Source of the DNA: an uncultured Emergencia sp.
Lineage (GTDB): Bacteria; Bacillota; Clostridia; Peptostreptococcales; Anaerovoracaceae
Direction: 5' to 3'
NCBI GenBank assembly: GCA_902476665.1
Contig: CABSEO010000141.1
Span: 1-5,893, forward strand
DNA: 5,893 nucleotides
The position numbers and the translations under genes were made by a program. Shown here in pieces: positions 1 to 5,893 of this stretch. The notes under the pieces were generated by a model, which saw only the letters and a program-made list of their open reading frames with translations, had not been told where the DNA came from and searched no databases. The number at the start of each line of letters is the position of its first letter. Position 1 is the first letter of the stretch.

Positions 1-407
1 AGAAATATAATCTGACGGTGGAAAACGGCACAGGAGACGGAGTGTATACAGCCGGCACCCCGGTAACCATTACTGCAGACACAGCATCAGCAGGGAAAGT
101 CTTTGACAGATGGGTAACATCAGCGGGAGGCAGCTTTGCGGATGCAGAGAGTGCACAGACTGTCTTTACCATGCCGGCAGGCGATGTGACGGTTACCGCA
201 GTTTATAAAAACATTGAGGTGGAAACATCTGAACCGGATAATCCTGATGGAGAGGATAAAACGGATAGTCCAGACAGAACCGCTGACAATGTTCCGCAAA
301 CGGGTGACCGCAGTCAGGTATTTACATGGATGCTGGCTTTGACCGTTTCAGTGGTCTGTCTTATTACAGTACTGACGATTGAACGGAAAAAGAACTGCAA
401 CAGATAA
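1..407 (+). CDS. Sortase-anchored surface protein, C-terminal part (5'-truncated)
   Basis: The gene enters from the left edge in the frame whose codons start at position 3 and ends at TAA 405-407, leaving about 134 visible residues. Positions 6-209 encode a beta-rich module starting YNLTVENGTGDG, with VTITA, a VFDRW core and a closing TMPAGDVTVTAVYK. This is the pattern of the divergent InlB B-repeat/Flg_new_2 domain, common in repeats of Gram-positive surface proteins. An acidic Asp/Glu/Pro-rich linker follows (210-290), then the sorting signal NVPQTGD (VPQTG at 291-305), a membrane-spanning hydrophobic stretch (about 318-380) and the basic tail ERKKNCNR. Together these form a complete cell-wall sorting signal: sortase would cut between Thr and Gly and attach the protein to peptidoglycan. 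GTG at 18 is not the real start, because the domain begins upstream of it. Ligand and full size cannot be seen. A terminator 14 bases downstream makes this the last gene of its transcript. Confidence 0.9.
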   Translation, partial: KYNLTVENGTGDGVYTAGTPVTITADTASAGKVFDRWVTSAGGSFADAESAQTVFTMPAGDVTVTAVYKNIEVETSEPDNPDGEDKTDSPDRTADNVPQTGDRSQVFTWMLALTVSVVCLITVLTIERKKNCNR

Positions 408-420
408 TCGGGAAAAATTT

Positions 421-458
421 AAAGGGATATAGTAGAAATTTCTACCGTATCCCTTTTT
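421..458 (+). terminator. Rho-independent terminator of the upstream surface-protein gene
   Basis: The outer arms AAAGGGATA (421-429) and TATCCCTTT (448-456) are perfectly complementary. Inside them the palindrome GTAGAAA/TTTCTAC (432-445) extends the stem. The stem ends in a T run (454-458). An A-rich stretch before it (413-423) would give a U run on the opposite strand, so it could work in both directions, although no convergent gene is visible. It lies 14 bases after the TAA at 405-407. Confidence 0.9.
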
Positions 459-532
459 GCTTAATGAATTCTTAACTGCTTACAGAAAAATGACAAATGG
501 TTACAAAAAAATATCAAAAACTGACATACAGC

Positions 533-563
533 TTGATTTTTCTTTTGTTGCCGACTTATACTT
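533..563 (+). promoter_or_regulatory. Candidate sigma-A promoter for the regulator-like gene
   Basis: TTGATT (533-538) lies 17 bases upstream of TTATAC (556-561). The overlapping TATACT (558-563) is a slightly better -10 but at 19-base spacing. The site is the best candidate in the AT-rich intergenic stretch 459-613, where no gene, RNA or repeat element is otherwise apparent. The predicted start, near 568-570, leaves a leader of about 60 bases before the coding sequence. The sequence match is fair, and there is no further support. Confidence 0.45.
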
Positions 564-574
564 AGTACCACTAA
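562..574. repeat. Short inverted repeat at the candidate regulator promoter
   Basis: TTAGT and ACTAA are separated by ACC, forming a 5-3-5 inverted repeat that overlaps the end of the -10 box and the predicted start site. The position suits an operator. The arms are short and AT-rich, so chance is a real possibility. Confidence 0.2.
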
Positions 575-614
575 TCAGCTATTTTTTAAGTGTGCTTTCG
601 GGGCTTTTAACTGG

Positions 615-621
615 AAGGAGG
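615..621 (+). promoter_or_regulatory. Ribosome-binding site deciding the regulator start
   Basis: AAGGAGG is a near-perfect anti-Shine-Dalgarno match. Two in-frame ATG codons follow, at 624 and 630. Only two bases separate the site from 624, whereas ATG 630 has the usual 8-base gap, so 630 is the preferred start. Confidence 0.75.
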
Positions 622-972
622 AAATGCATATGGAAAAAAAGATGGAAGAGAAAATCATGAAAGAAGGATATGATTTGCTGGATACTTATATAAATAATGA
701 GATAAAAAGCTGTCTGAAAACGAAAGGTAATATGGACGGAGACAGTACTGTATCAGCATTCGGTCCTTTTTCGACAATAGAGTCGGTTAAAGGCCGTTCG
801 ACAGTATGAGGAGGCTTCTGAGAAATTTCATAGTGCTGACGGTGATGGCTATTATATCGCTAGAAAGTGTCTGCAGAATTATCTGGACTATAAATTTATT
901 CAGGAAAACAATCATTTTCGTTTTGAAGACCGGACATATGATTTTTCAGATGGACGGGATACAGAAGGGCCT

Positions 973-1476
973 ATGTCTTCAGGAAGTTACGGTTCACAAG
1001 AACCTGGCTTCTTCGTTCCAGAAGACTTAACATTTATGACCGGCACTCAGGCGGATATCTACTATCTTTTGTATCAGGCAGAACAGACTTCGGCAGCTTC
1101 TCGCAGATGCAGAGAATACACAGAGTCCCGCCGACTGCATCTGACAGCGGTTTTAGTCCGGCTTTTAGAAAGAACTGTGACTTCTATGGAAACCGCTGAA
1201 GTACCCAGATATAGAGAATATGGCAGACTGCTGAGGATTGTATATATGGAGAAGCAGTATGCCGGTGCAGAAGTAGCTGAACTTTTTAAAATTCTAGGTT
1301 ATGGTAAAAAGCAGTATTATAGAATCAGAAACGAAGCGATTTCTTTCCTGTCCCGAAATCTTTTCGGGATTTTTGCCGGAGAGAGTGGCATGGCTGAATT
1401 ATATATCAGGAAAGATGAAATAATTATTCCTTCCATAAGAATGAAAAAAAGTAAAAAAATAGAAAAAGAAACTTGA
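973..1476 (+). CDS. Possible shorter product: helix-turn-helix half of the regulator-like gene
   Basis: This is the longest ATG-started frame in the broken gene, 167 residues. It begins at the first in-frame ATG after the frameshift and holds the whole putative helix-turn-helix region plus the lysine-rich tail. A weak purine run, AGAAGGG (963-969), lies only 3 bases before the ATG. Coding sequence clearly continues upstream in the same frame (781-972), so ATG 973 is probably an internal methionine. If the frameshift is genuine, this start could still give a DNA-binding fragment lacking the N-terminal region. It is listed so that the intact 3' frame is not lost; treat it as part of the preceding entry. 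Confidence 0.35.
   Translation: MSSGSYGSQEPGFFVPEDLTFMTGTQADIYYLLYQAEQTSAASRRCREYTESRRLHLTAVLVRLLERTVTSMETAEVPRYREYGRLLRIVYMEKQYAGAEVAELFKILGYGKKQYYRIRNEAISFLSRNLFGIFAGESGMAELYIRKDEIIIPSIRMKKSKKIEKET
1351..1374 (+). terminator. Terminator-like hairpin inside the regulator coding sequence
   Basis: TCCCGAAA (1351-1358) and TTTCGGGA (1362-1369) form a perfect 8-bp stem with a 3-base loop, followed at once by five T residues (1370-1374). This is the form of an intrinsic terminator, yet it lies about 100 bases before the stop codon, in codons reading LSRNLFGIF. It could cut short the regulator mRNA when ribosomes are not covering it, or be a chance result of coding sequence. Confidence 0.4.
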
Positions 1477-1501
1477 CGGAGAATCTACAGTGTGATATGA
1501 T
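1473..1501 (+). promoter_or_regulatory. Sigma-A promoter of the thioester adhesin gene
   Basis: TTGACG (1473-1478) and TATGAT (1496-1501) are separated by exactly 17 bases, each one mismatch from consensus. The -35 box includes the stop codon of the regulator frame (1474-1476), so the two genes are packed tightly. Transcription should begin near 1507-1509, giving a leader of nearly 150 bases before the adhesin ATG at 1656. No better promoter is visible between here and the gene. Confidence 0.7.
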
Positions 1502-1511
1502 GATATCATCA
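1498..1511. promoter_or_regulatory. Perfect 14-bp palindrome over the -10 box (operator candidate)
   Basis: TGATGATATCATCA reads the same on both strands and covers most of the -10 box and the predicted start site. A protein dimer bound here would block RNA polymerase, so a repressor or autoregulatory site is plausible. The binding protein is unknown; the adjacent regulator-like gene is a candidate by position only. Confidence 0.45.
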
Positions 1512-1598
1512 AATAAATGTATATATTTAGTAAAAATCCTTTTTCTGTAAAAATAAAACATGCTTTCAGAACAGTAAATTGTAACATCAGACAATTCA

Positions 1599-1628
1599 AC
1601 GGACGTACAACTTGTGCGTCCGTTTTTT
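1599..1628 (+). terminator. Intrinsic terminator in the adhesin leader (possible attenuator)
   Basis: ACGGACGTAC (1599-1608) pairs with GTGCGTCCGT (1614-1623), including one G-T pair, around the 5-base loop AACTT. Six T residues follow (1623-1628). It is a strong terminator about 120 bases past the regulator stop, so it can end read-through from that gene. It also lies downstream of the adhesin promoter at 1473-1501 and 28 bases before the adhesin start, so transcripts from that promoter must pass it. A weaker upstream pairing, AATTGT (about 1577-1582) with ACAATT (1591-1596), sits just before it, but no convincing antiterminator or known riboswitch class is recognisable. Confidence 0.85.
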
Positions 1629-1641
1629 ATATATCATAAGT

Positions 1642-1649
1642 AAAGGAGG
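1642..1649 (+). promoter_or_regulatory. Ribosome-binding site of the adhesin gene
   Basis: AAAGGAGG ends six bases before ATG 1656, an ideal spacing. It fixes that ATG as the start, directly ahead of the signal peptide. Confidence 0.85.
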
Positions 1650-1655
1650 AATTAA

Positions 1656-4600
1656 ATGTACAAATCAAGAAACCATACTTTATGGCAGAGACTTTTCATA
1701 TGGGTTCTCGTTCTGCTGATCGTCTGGACCTGTATGCATGTCGAGTCTTATGGAGCTGTGGAATGGAGACCGGGAACAAAGGTGTATTTTACTCAGGGTC
1801 CCACTTTAAAAGGCAGCGATACCAGTGGCAAGGGAAATCGGTATTTTTATCATGATCCTTCAAAATATACCAACCGATGGCCTAACGGTACCGGAACCGC
1901 ATGGCTTAAAGAAGACTGTTATTCTCTATCTTCGCCGATTCATTCTTATAAAATTACTCCGGTAGGAGGGGGTAGCGGAAAAATCGCTTACTGTCTGGAG
2001 CAGAATGTAAGAAATCCGGCGTCAGGAAATACCAGATATACTGCTGATGTCTGGAAAAACAGTCCTTTTGTGGGAAAACTCTACTCTGAAACTGTACAGC
2101 GTGGTATTCTGCTGACTCTGCTTTACGGCAGACAGCCTGATTCCAAGTCTTCAGACATTGAAAAACTGTTCGGTGTTTCGGGTGCCAATCTGGATGACTG
2201 GTATGCCGCAACTCAGACATTGATCTGGGAATATCAGCAGGGATTGCGAACATCGGCTGCCGGAGGCAGAAAAAGTTACGGGATTACAAAACCTGACTAT
2301 TTTTACTCTATTGTAAAAGGCAGAAAAGCAGGTGAAATCTATAATACCATGCTGAAGCAGATGAAAAATCATGAGACCGTACCGTCCTTTACCAGGAAAG
2401 AAAACAAAAATCTCACACCCATCAGGATGAGTTTTGATGAAAGCAGCGGGCTATGGAAATCTCAGGTTCTTACTGACGGCAAAAAGTGCGGTCAAAGTCT
2501 TAAGGTTATGGCATCTGTAAATAAGGATGATGCCAAAGTCAATCAGAAAATTTCTATTGTCCGGCAGGAAGAGACTCATCAGTATGTGATTGAGACCTCT
2601 CTGGATCCGGCAGAATGGAATGGCAAGATCTTTCGAGGAAAGAAGAATGTGCCTCAGATTAACAGGGAGGATCTGCTGACATGGAATGCCAATGACGGTA
2701 CTCACTATCAGACTCTGGCAACAGGTGCTGATGATCCTGTCAACTTTTATTTCAAACTGACAAAGGAAGAAGTAAAAGAGGATGGAGAGGCTCCGTTGCC
2801 TGAACTGCCGAGTTTTTTCTTTGATGTGGAAAAGCGAGATAAAAATCCGGGATTTGATCAGCAATCCGGATCATCTTCAACGGGTATGGGAGATGCAGCT
2901 TTAGACAGTGAGATTTCCCTCTATGTGGGCGGTGAACTTGAGGATGTCAGACAGCTTAATGTCAACGGTCACAGTGATGATCCTTTTTTCTTCATGCCCT
3001 GGTCTGATATCAGTGAACTGGATATGGAGGAAATCCCTCATTATGATGATGGAGGAAATCTGCAGTATACCGAATATGTTTACACTGGAGAAAAAGAGAT
3101 CTACACAAGAGAAACCGCAGTTCCGGACGGACGTTTCTCAGAGAAAGAATCAGGCACAGGTGATGGAATCCGACACCATGGAACTATTTATTATGAGGCA
3201 AGATGCACTGACCAGCCCACAGGTCCGGAGTACCGGATCACTTATCAGGGTAAAGAAGGAAGTCAGGTGACAGTGACAGATCCTGCGCTTGTCAGTCCGC
3301 AGGAACCTCTTGCTATGGAAGACGATAAGGACAGACGGGCCTTCGTCAATGACAATTTCAGAGGAATGCTGCAGATTGTCAAGACGAAAGACGATCAGGA
3401 TCCTTTTACTGACAAGGAGAACAATGATAATGGGGTGAAGGATTACAGCACAGGTTCCCGATGGACCATCAGACTGAAATCAGGAGGGTTTGAGGATTGC
3501 CCATATATCCGTGTCGTCAGAGTGTCAGAGAGTGAGTCGGGCTATGATCAGTTTGCAAATACTTACAGAGTGGTCAGAGACAGCAGCGGTACTCCTGCAG
3601 ATTCAGATAATCCTCTTGTTGTATCACCACACGGCCAGATCAAGGTGCTGGATCTTCCCTATGGAACCTATACTGTCAGTGAAATTACGGCGGATGCCTA
3701 TGGATATGTGCTGGAATCCTTTGAAGTGACCGTTTCAGAGGACGGTCAGTTGATTTCCCGGGAAATCAACAACAAGGCAAAGTCAAACAGAATTAAGATT
3801 ATCAAAACAAACAGTGAAACGGGAAAGACCGTACGGTGGGATGCGGACAGGACAGCCTTCAGAATTAAGTATCTGGGAAATCCTGATTTAGAGTATCCTG
3901 AAAAAGCACAAAATGCCGGCAGATATCTGCCTAACGGAAGCGGTTATACGGACGAGAGTCAGAACTATATTTTCTATGCTGATAAAAACGGCGAGGTTGT
4001 ACTGCCATACGATATTGAGTACGGAAACTATCTGATTGAGGAACTGGTAGTTCCGTCCGGCTATTATGTGGGCAGTTATGACGGCAGTGGAAAAGGAACA
4101 GTAGCGGATATGGGAAAGGTGGAGATTGTGGATCATCAGGGCAAAACTGTCAAACCGCCTAAAGAATTTCTAGAGACAGTTCAGGTGCGTGATGAGTCAG
4201 GAAGCCGGATCGAACAATTCACAGGTGATAACGAAACTACCTACAACACCTATGGTTTTACGGTATTGGAACAGGATCCTCATGTCAATGGAGAAGATTA
4301 CGTATTGTATTATGCACTCATTGATGTGCCTAATAATCCTGTGAAGGGTAAACTTCAAATCATAAAGGATGGACAGAGTCTGGCGGGGTGGAAACGCGAA
4401 AAGGACGGATCTGGCATCTGGTCTGCAGTCTGGGGGAAATCTCCCCTTGCCGGCAGCAGATTTGAAATCTATGCGGCGCAGGATATTGTGCAGTCTGACG
4501 GCGTGATTCCTGTCAGTGCTTTTTCTGCTGAGGATGATAAAGAAATAGAACTTAAAAAGATTTCTCGTGACCATGCAGATTTGGAAGGTGCTAAAGAGGT

Positions 4601-5893
4601 CAGAGAACATGTATTTGATAACGGTTCCTTCATCCGTAGAACTTCTGCAAAGGATGCCGGAAAGAACAATATCACGGTGACAGATTACCTTCTGCAGGCA
4701 GAAAAAGGTGCCTCTTATGAGGAAAGTTTTTCCGTTCGTGATGAGGAGACGGGGATGACCTCTTATTACAAGGTAAACTATGGTCTGAACTATGCGAAGG
4801 GAGGATTTAACTATACTGATATCTATGTACAAAAGACCACTTCTGCCGACGATTATGCACCTTCTCTGCCGATAACGGAGCCAGTGCTGAAATCGGGAGA
4901 AATGGAGATCGGTTTTGTGACCATGAATTATGACAGTGGTAACAGAGTAAGAATGAATCGCCTGGATGGGGAAGCCCAAGCAGAGTATACAGGAGTGCAC
5001 AGCGGGTATAATTCAGATGATATCAAGGCTGCAGCTGTAATTCCTCTCCCTATGATTCCGGTGTTTGATGAAGAAACGGGAGAACAGAAGACAGATGAAG
5101 AGGGAAATCCGGTATTTCAGGATCCGATTCCACTTCAGCGACCGGAAGGCTGGAAGCAAGTAAGAGACGAGGAAGGAAAACGTAGAACCGACTGCTATAT
5201 GGTAACTTTAGACGGAGATTATCAGATTCTGGTATCGGAAAGTGGTACCATGCGATGGATATCGTGTACAGAGGATGGAAAGTTCTATAAATCATACAGT
5301 CAGGCATACCACTTTACTACAGCACAGCATTATGACAGTGAAGACGGATTCAGTTTTTCCTGGGACAGTGTGATTCACATGGTGACCAAGGCAACTCTTG
5401 AAACTGAAAAGGCAGTGACCGTTATTGATGGTTTTGATAATGCGACACCGTCCATTTCTGTGTCTGATATATATACGTTTGAAAGAGAAGGAAACAGTAC
5501 AGTATTTACAGGACAGCCTCAGGATAAAGCTCCTGTGTATTTTCTCACCAATGACGGGATCCGTTCAGAGATGATGCTTTCAGGAGGGCTTACTCATACA
5601 AGACTCACTGTGACGCAGAGTCAGATGAAAAAATTTTTACAGACACTGCCAATGATTCAGTATAGAAATAAAGATGAATGGGAAACGATTCAGTGGAGCA
5701 GTGGAATGAAACCTGGAAACAGTGACTATGAGAAAATTTTTGATGACAGCAATTACATAAAGGCAAAACGTCATGAAGTTGGTGAGAAAAACAGAGAAGT
5801 ATACTATATCATAGATATCATATCAGATAATTCATCAGAAGATGGCGGGTTCAGAATCATTTATCCGGATACGACACAAGCTGTACCGAAAAT
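1656..5893 (+). CDS. Giant secreted thioester-domain adhesin with Cna_B/SpaA-like domains (3'-truncated)
   Basis: The frame stays open from ATG 1656 to the window end, at least 1412 codons. Residues 1-34 are a signal peptide: basic start, hydrophobic core at about 13-27, probable cleavage after SYGA. Residues about 35-245 match a thioester domain: YCLEQ carries Cys113, RGILLTLLYG is at 149-158, and ATQTLIWEY carries Gln187, the [T/N]QxxΦW block that supplies the glutamine. In this family a Cys-Gln thioester binds target surfaces covalently. A beta-rich linker follows (246-570). Cna_B-like domain 1 spans about 570-708, with QIVKTK (Lys576 or 578), YTVSEI (Glu676) and INNK (Asn705/706), the usual isopeptide trio. 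Domain 2 spans about 709-896 (Lys717, Glu796 in YLIEEL, Asn893/894). A third begins at GKLQIIK (Lys904) with SPLAGSRFEIYAAQDI (929-944). Residues about 945-1412 are unassigned. The wall-anchor signal must lie beyond the window. Similar streptococcal proteins (Cpa) cap pili; no pilin or sortase gene is visible here. Confidence 0.88.
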   Translation, partial: MYKSRNHTLWQRLFIWVLVLLIVWTCMHVESYGAVEWRPGTKVYFTQGPTLKGSDTSGKGNRYFYHDPSKYTNRWPNGTGTAWLKEDCYSLSSPIHSYKITPVGGGSGKIAYCLEQNVRNPASGNTRYTADVWKNSPFVGKLYSETVQRGILLTLLYGRQPDSKSSDIEKLFGVSGANLDDWYAATQTLIWEYQQGLRTSAAGGRKSYGITKPDYFYSIVKGRKAGEIYNTMLKQMKNHETVPSFTRKENKNLTPIRMSFDESSGLWKSQVLTDGKKCGQSLKVMASVNKDDAKVNQKISIVRQEETHQYVIETSLDPAEWNGKIFRGKKNVPQINREDLLTWNANDGTHYQTLATGADDPVNFYFKLTKEEVKEDGEAPLPELPSFFFDVEKRDKNPGFDQQSGSSSTGMGDAALDSEISLYVGGELEDVRQLNVNGHSDDPFFFMPWSDISELDMEEIPHYDDGGNLQYTEYVYTGEKEIYTRETAVPDGRFSEKESGTGDGIRHHGTIYYEARCTDQPTGPEYRITYQGKEGSQVTVTDPALVSPQEPLAMEDDKDRRAFVNDNFRGMLQIVKTKDDQDPFTDKENNDNGVKDYSTGSRWTIRLKSGGFEDCPYIRVVRVSESESGYDQFANTYRVVRDSSGTPADSDNPLVVSPHGQIKVLDLPYGTYTVSEITADAYGYVLESFEVTVSEDGQLISREINNKAKSNRIKIIKTNSETGKTVRWDADRTAFRIKYLGNPDLEYPEKAQNAGRYLPNGSGYTDESQNYIFYADKNGEVVLPYDIEYGNYLIEELVVPSGYYVGSYDGSGKGTVADMGKVEIVDHQGKTVKPPKEFLETVQVRDESGSRIEQFTGDNETTYNTYGFTVLEQDPHVNGEDYVLYYALIDVPNNPVKGKLQIIKDGQSLAGWKREKDGSGIWSAVWGKSPLAGSRFEIYAAQDIVQSDGVIPVSAFSAEDDKEIELKKISRDHADLEGAKEVREHVFDNGSFIRRTSAKDAGKNNITVTDYLLQAEKGASYEESFSVRDEETGMTSYYKVNYGLNYAKGGFNYTDIYVQKTTSADDYAPSLPITEPVLKSGEMEIGFVTMNYDSGNRVRMNRLDGEAQAEYTGVHSGYNSDDIKAAAVIPLPMIPVFDEETGEQKTDEEGNPVFQDPIPLQRPEGWKQVRDEEGKRRTDCYMVTLDGDYQILVSESGTMRWISCTEDGKFYKSYSQAYHFTTAQHYDSEDGFSFSWDSVIHMVTKATLETEKAVTVIDGFDNATPSISVSDIYTFEREGNSTVFTGQPQDKAPVYFLTNDGIRSEMMLSGGLTHTRLTVTQSQMKKFLQTLPMIQYRNKDEWETIQWSSGMKPGNSDYEKIFDDSNYIKAKRHEVGEKNREVYYIIDIISDNSSEDGGFRIIYPDTTQAVPK

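Larger units (their letters stand above)
630..1476 (+). pseudogene. Regulator-like protein with sigma-70-region-4/ArpU-like C-terminus, split by a frameshift
   Basis: Translation from ATG 630, behind a strong ribosome-binding site, gives a charged helical N-terminus (MEKKMEEKIMKEGYDLLDTY...) that stops at TGA 807-809. Frame +1 carries good coding sequence from 781 (SRLKAVRQYEEASEKF...) to TGA 1474-1476 with no internal stop. It has no ATG, GTG or TTG before 973 and is closed upstream by TAG 778-780. One gene broken by a +1 shift (or -2) between 781 and 806 explains this best; rejoined, it gives about 281 residues. The distal part (about 1201-1370) contains YREYGRLLRIVYMEK and then ILGYGKKQYYRIRNEA, a layout like sigma-70 region 4 and ArpU/RinA-type phage-derived activators that bind DNA. 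The tail is lysine-rich. It sits between two surface-protein genes, just upstream of the adhesin promoter. The cause could be decay, a read or assembly error, or programmed frameshifting. The family assignment is tentative. Confidence 0.6.

Noticed and set aside
457..660. 67-codon plus-strand frame in the intergenic stretch
   Set aside because: It starts inside the terminator T run, lacks a ribosome-binding site and runs through the promoter and the start of the regulator in another frame.
806..1030. 74-codon plus-strand frame overlapping the regulator by ATGA
   Set aside because: The ATGA overlap with TGA 807-809 looks like translational coupling, but the frame one base away carries far more protein-like sequence across the same interval and continues into the helix-turn-helix region.
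1399..1599. Minus-strand frame over the regulator 3' end and leader
   Set aside because: It is very rich in Phe/Ile/Tyr from AT-rich antisense sequence, and overlaps the promoter and palindrome; no start signal is present.
1517..1639. 40-codon leader open frame upstream of the adhesin
   Set aside because: It spans the leader terminator, which would suit attenuation by a leader peptide, but it has no Shine-Dalgarno sequence and would begin within about 10 bases of the predicted transcript start.
1613..1640. Second promoter between the leader terminator and the adhesin
   Set aside because: TTGTGC with a -10-like CATAAG is a poor match, and any transcript would start at or inside the ribosome-binding site.
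1719..1736. Lipoprotein signal at Cys26 of the adhesin
   Set aside because: The residues before the cysteine (IVWT) do not fit a lipobox, and the hydrophobic segment continues to a better signal peptidase I site near residue 34.
2908..3729. Plus-strand open frames at 2908-3270 and 3490-3729
   Set aside because: Both are in a different frame from the continuous adhesin reading frame that covers them, and have no start context or domain.
4197..5000. 267-codon open frame on the minus strand
   Set aside because: It lies wholly inside the adhesin coding sequence, has no ribosome-binding site that I see, and its product has no recognisable domain. It is an antisense shadow of the + strand codon pattern, as are the shorter minus-strand frames at 1954-2253, 2151-2372, 2451-2864, 3888-4136, 4469-4675 and 5050-5307.

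Overview
The window looks like part of a chromosomal surface-protein locus from a low-to-moderate GC Gram-positive anaerobe of the Bacillota, most likely a gut Clostridia/Lachnospiraceae-type organism. That placement is inferred from strong AGGAGG ribosome-binding sites, a VPQTG sorting signal, SpaA/Cna_B-type repeats and a Cys-Gln thioester domain of the kind common in those bacteria. No tRNA, rRNA, CRISPR array, insertion sequence or phage structural gene is visible. Every supported gene is on the + strand.

Layout: (i) 1-407 is the 3' end of a sortase-anchored surface protein: one InlB-B-repeat-like (Flg_new_2-type) domain, an acidic linker, NVPQTGD, a membrane segment and a basic tail. A strong intrinsic terminator (421-458) closes it. 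(ii) 459-613 is an AT-rich intergenic stretch with a plausible promoter. (iii) 630-1476 is a gene for a regulator-like protein with a C-terminal sigma-70-region-4/ArpU-like helix-turn-helix. It is split by an apparent +1 frameshift near 781-806: the first ~51 codons are in one frame and the last ~230 in another. (iv) 1473-1655 is a compact regulatory region. It has a near-consensus promoter overlapping the regulator's stop codon, a perfect 14-bp palindrome over the -10 box, and a strong intrinsic terminator in the untranslated leader. (v) 1656-5893 is one continuous open frame of at least 1412 codons that runs off the window. It encodes a secreted giant adhesin with a signal peptide, a thioester domain (predicted Cys113-Gln187 bond), a beta-rich linker, two recognisable Cna_B/SpaA-like isopeptide domains, the start of a third, and a long unassigned region.

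The likely theme is a cell-wall adhesin locus. The thioester domain would bind a host or neighbour surface covalently, the isopeptide-locked Cna_B domains would form a rigid stalk, and sortase would presumably anchor the protein through a signal beyond the window. The regulator gene sits directly upstream of the adhesin promoter and is a natural candidate to control it, but this is inferred from position only. Its frameshift, an intragenic terminator-like hairpin and the leader terminator suggest either decay of the regulator or layered control of adhesin expression.
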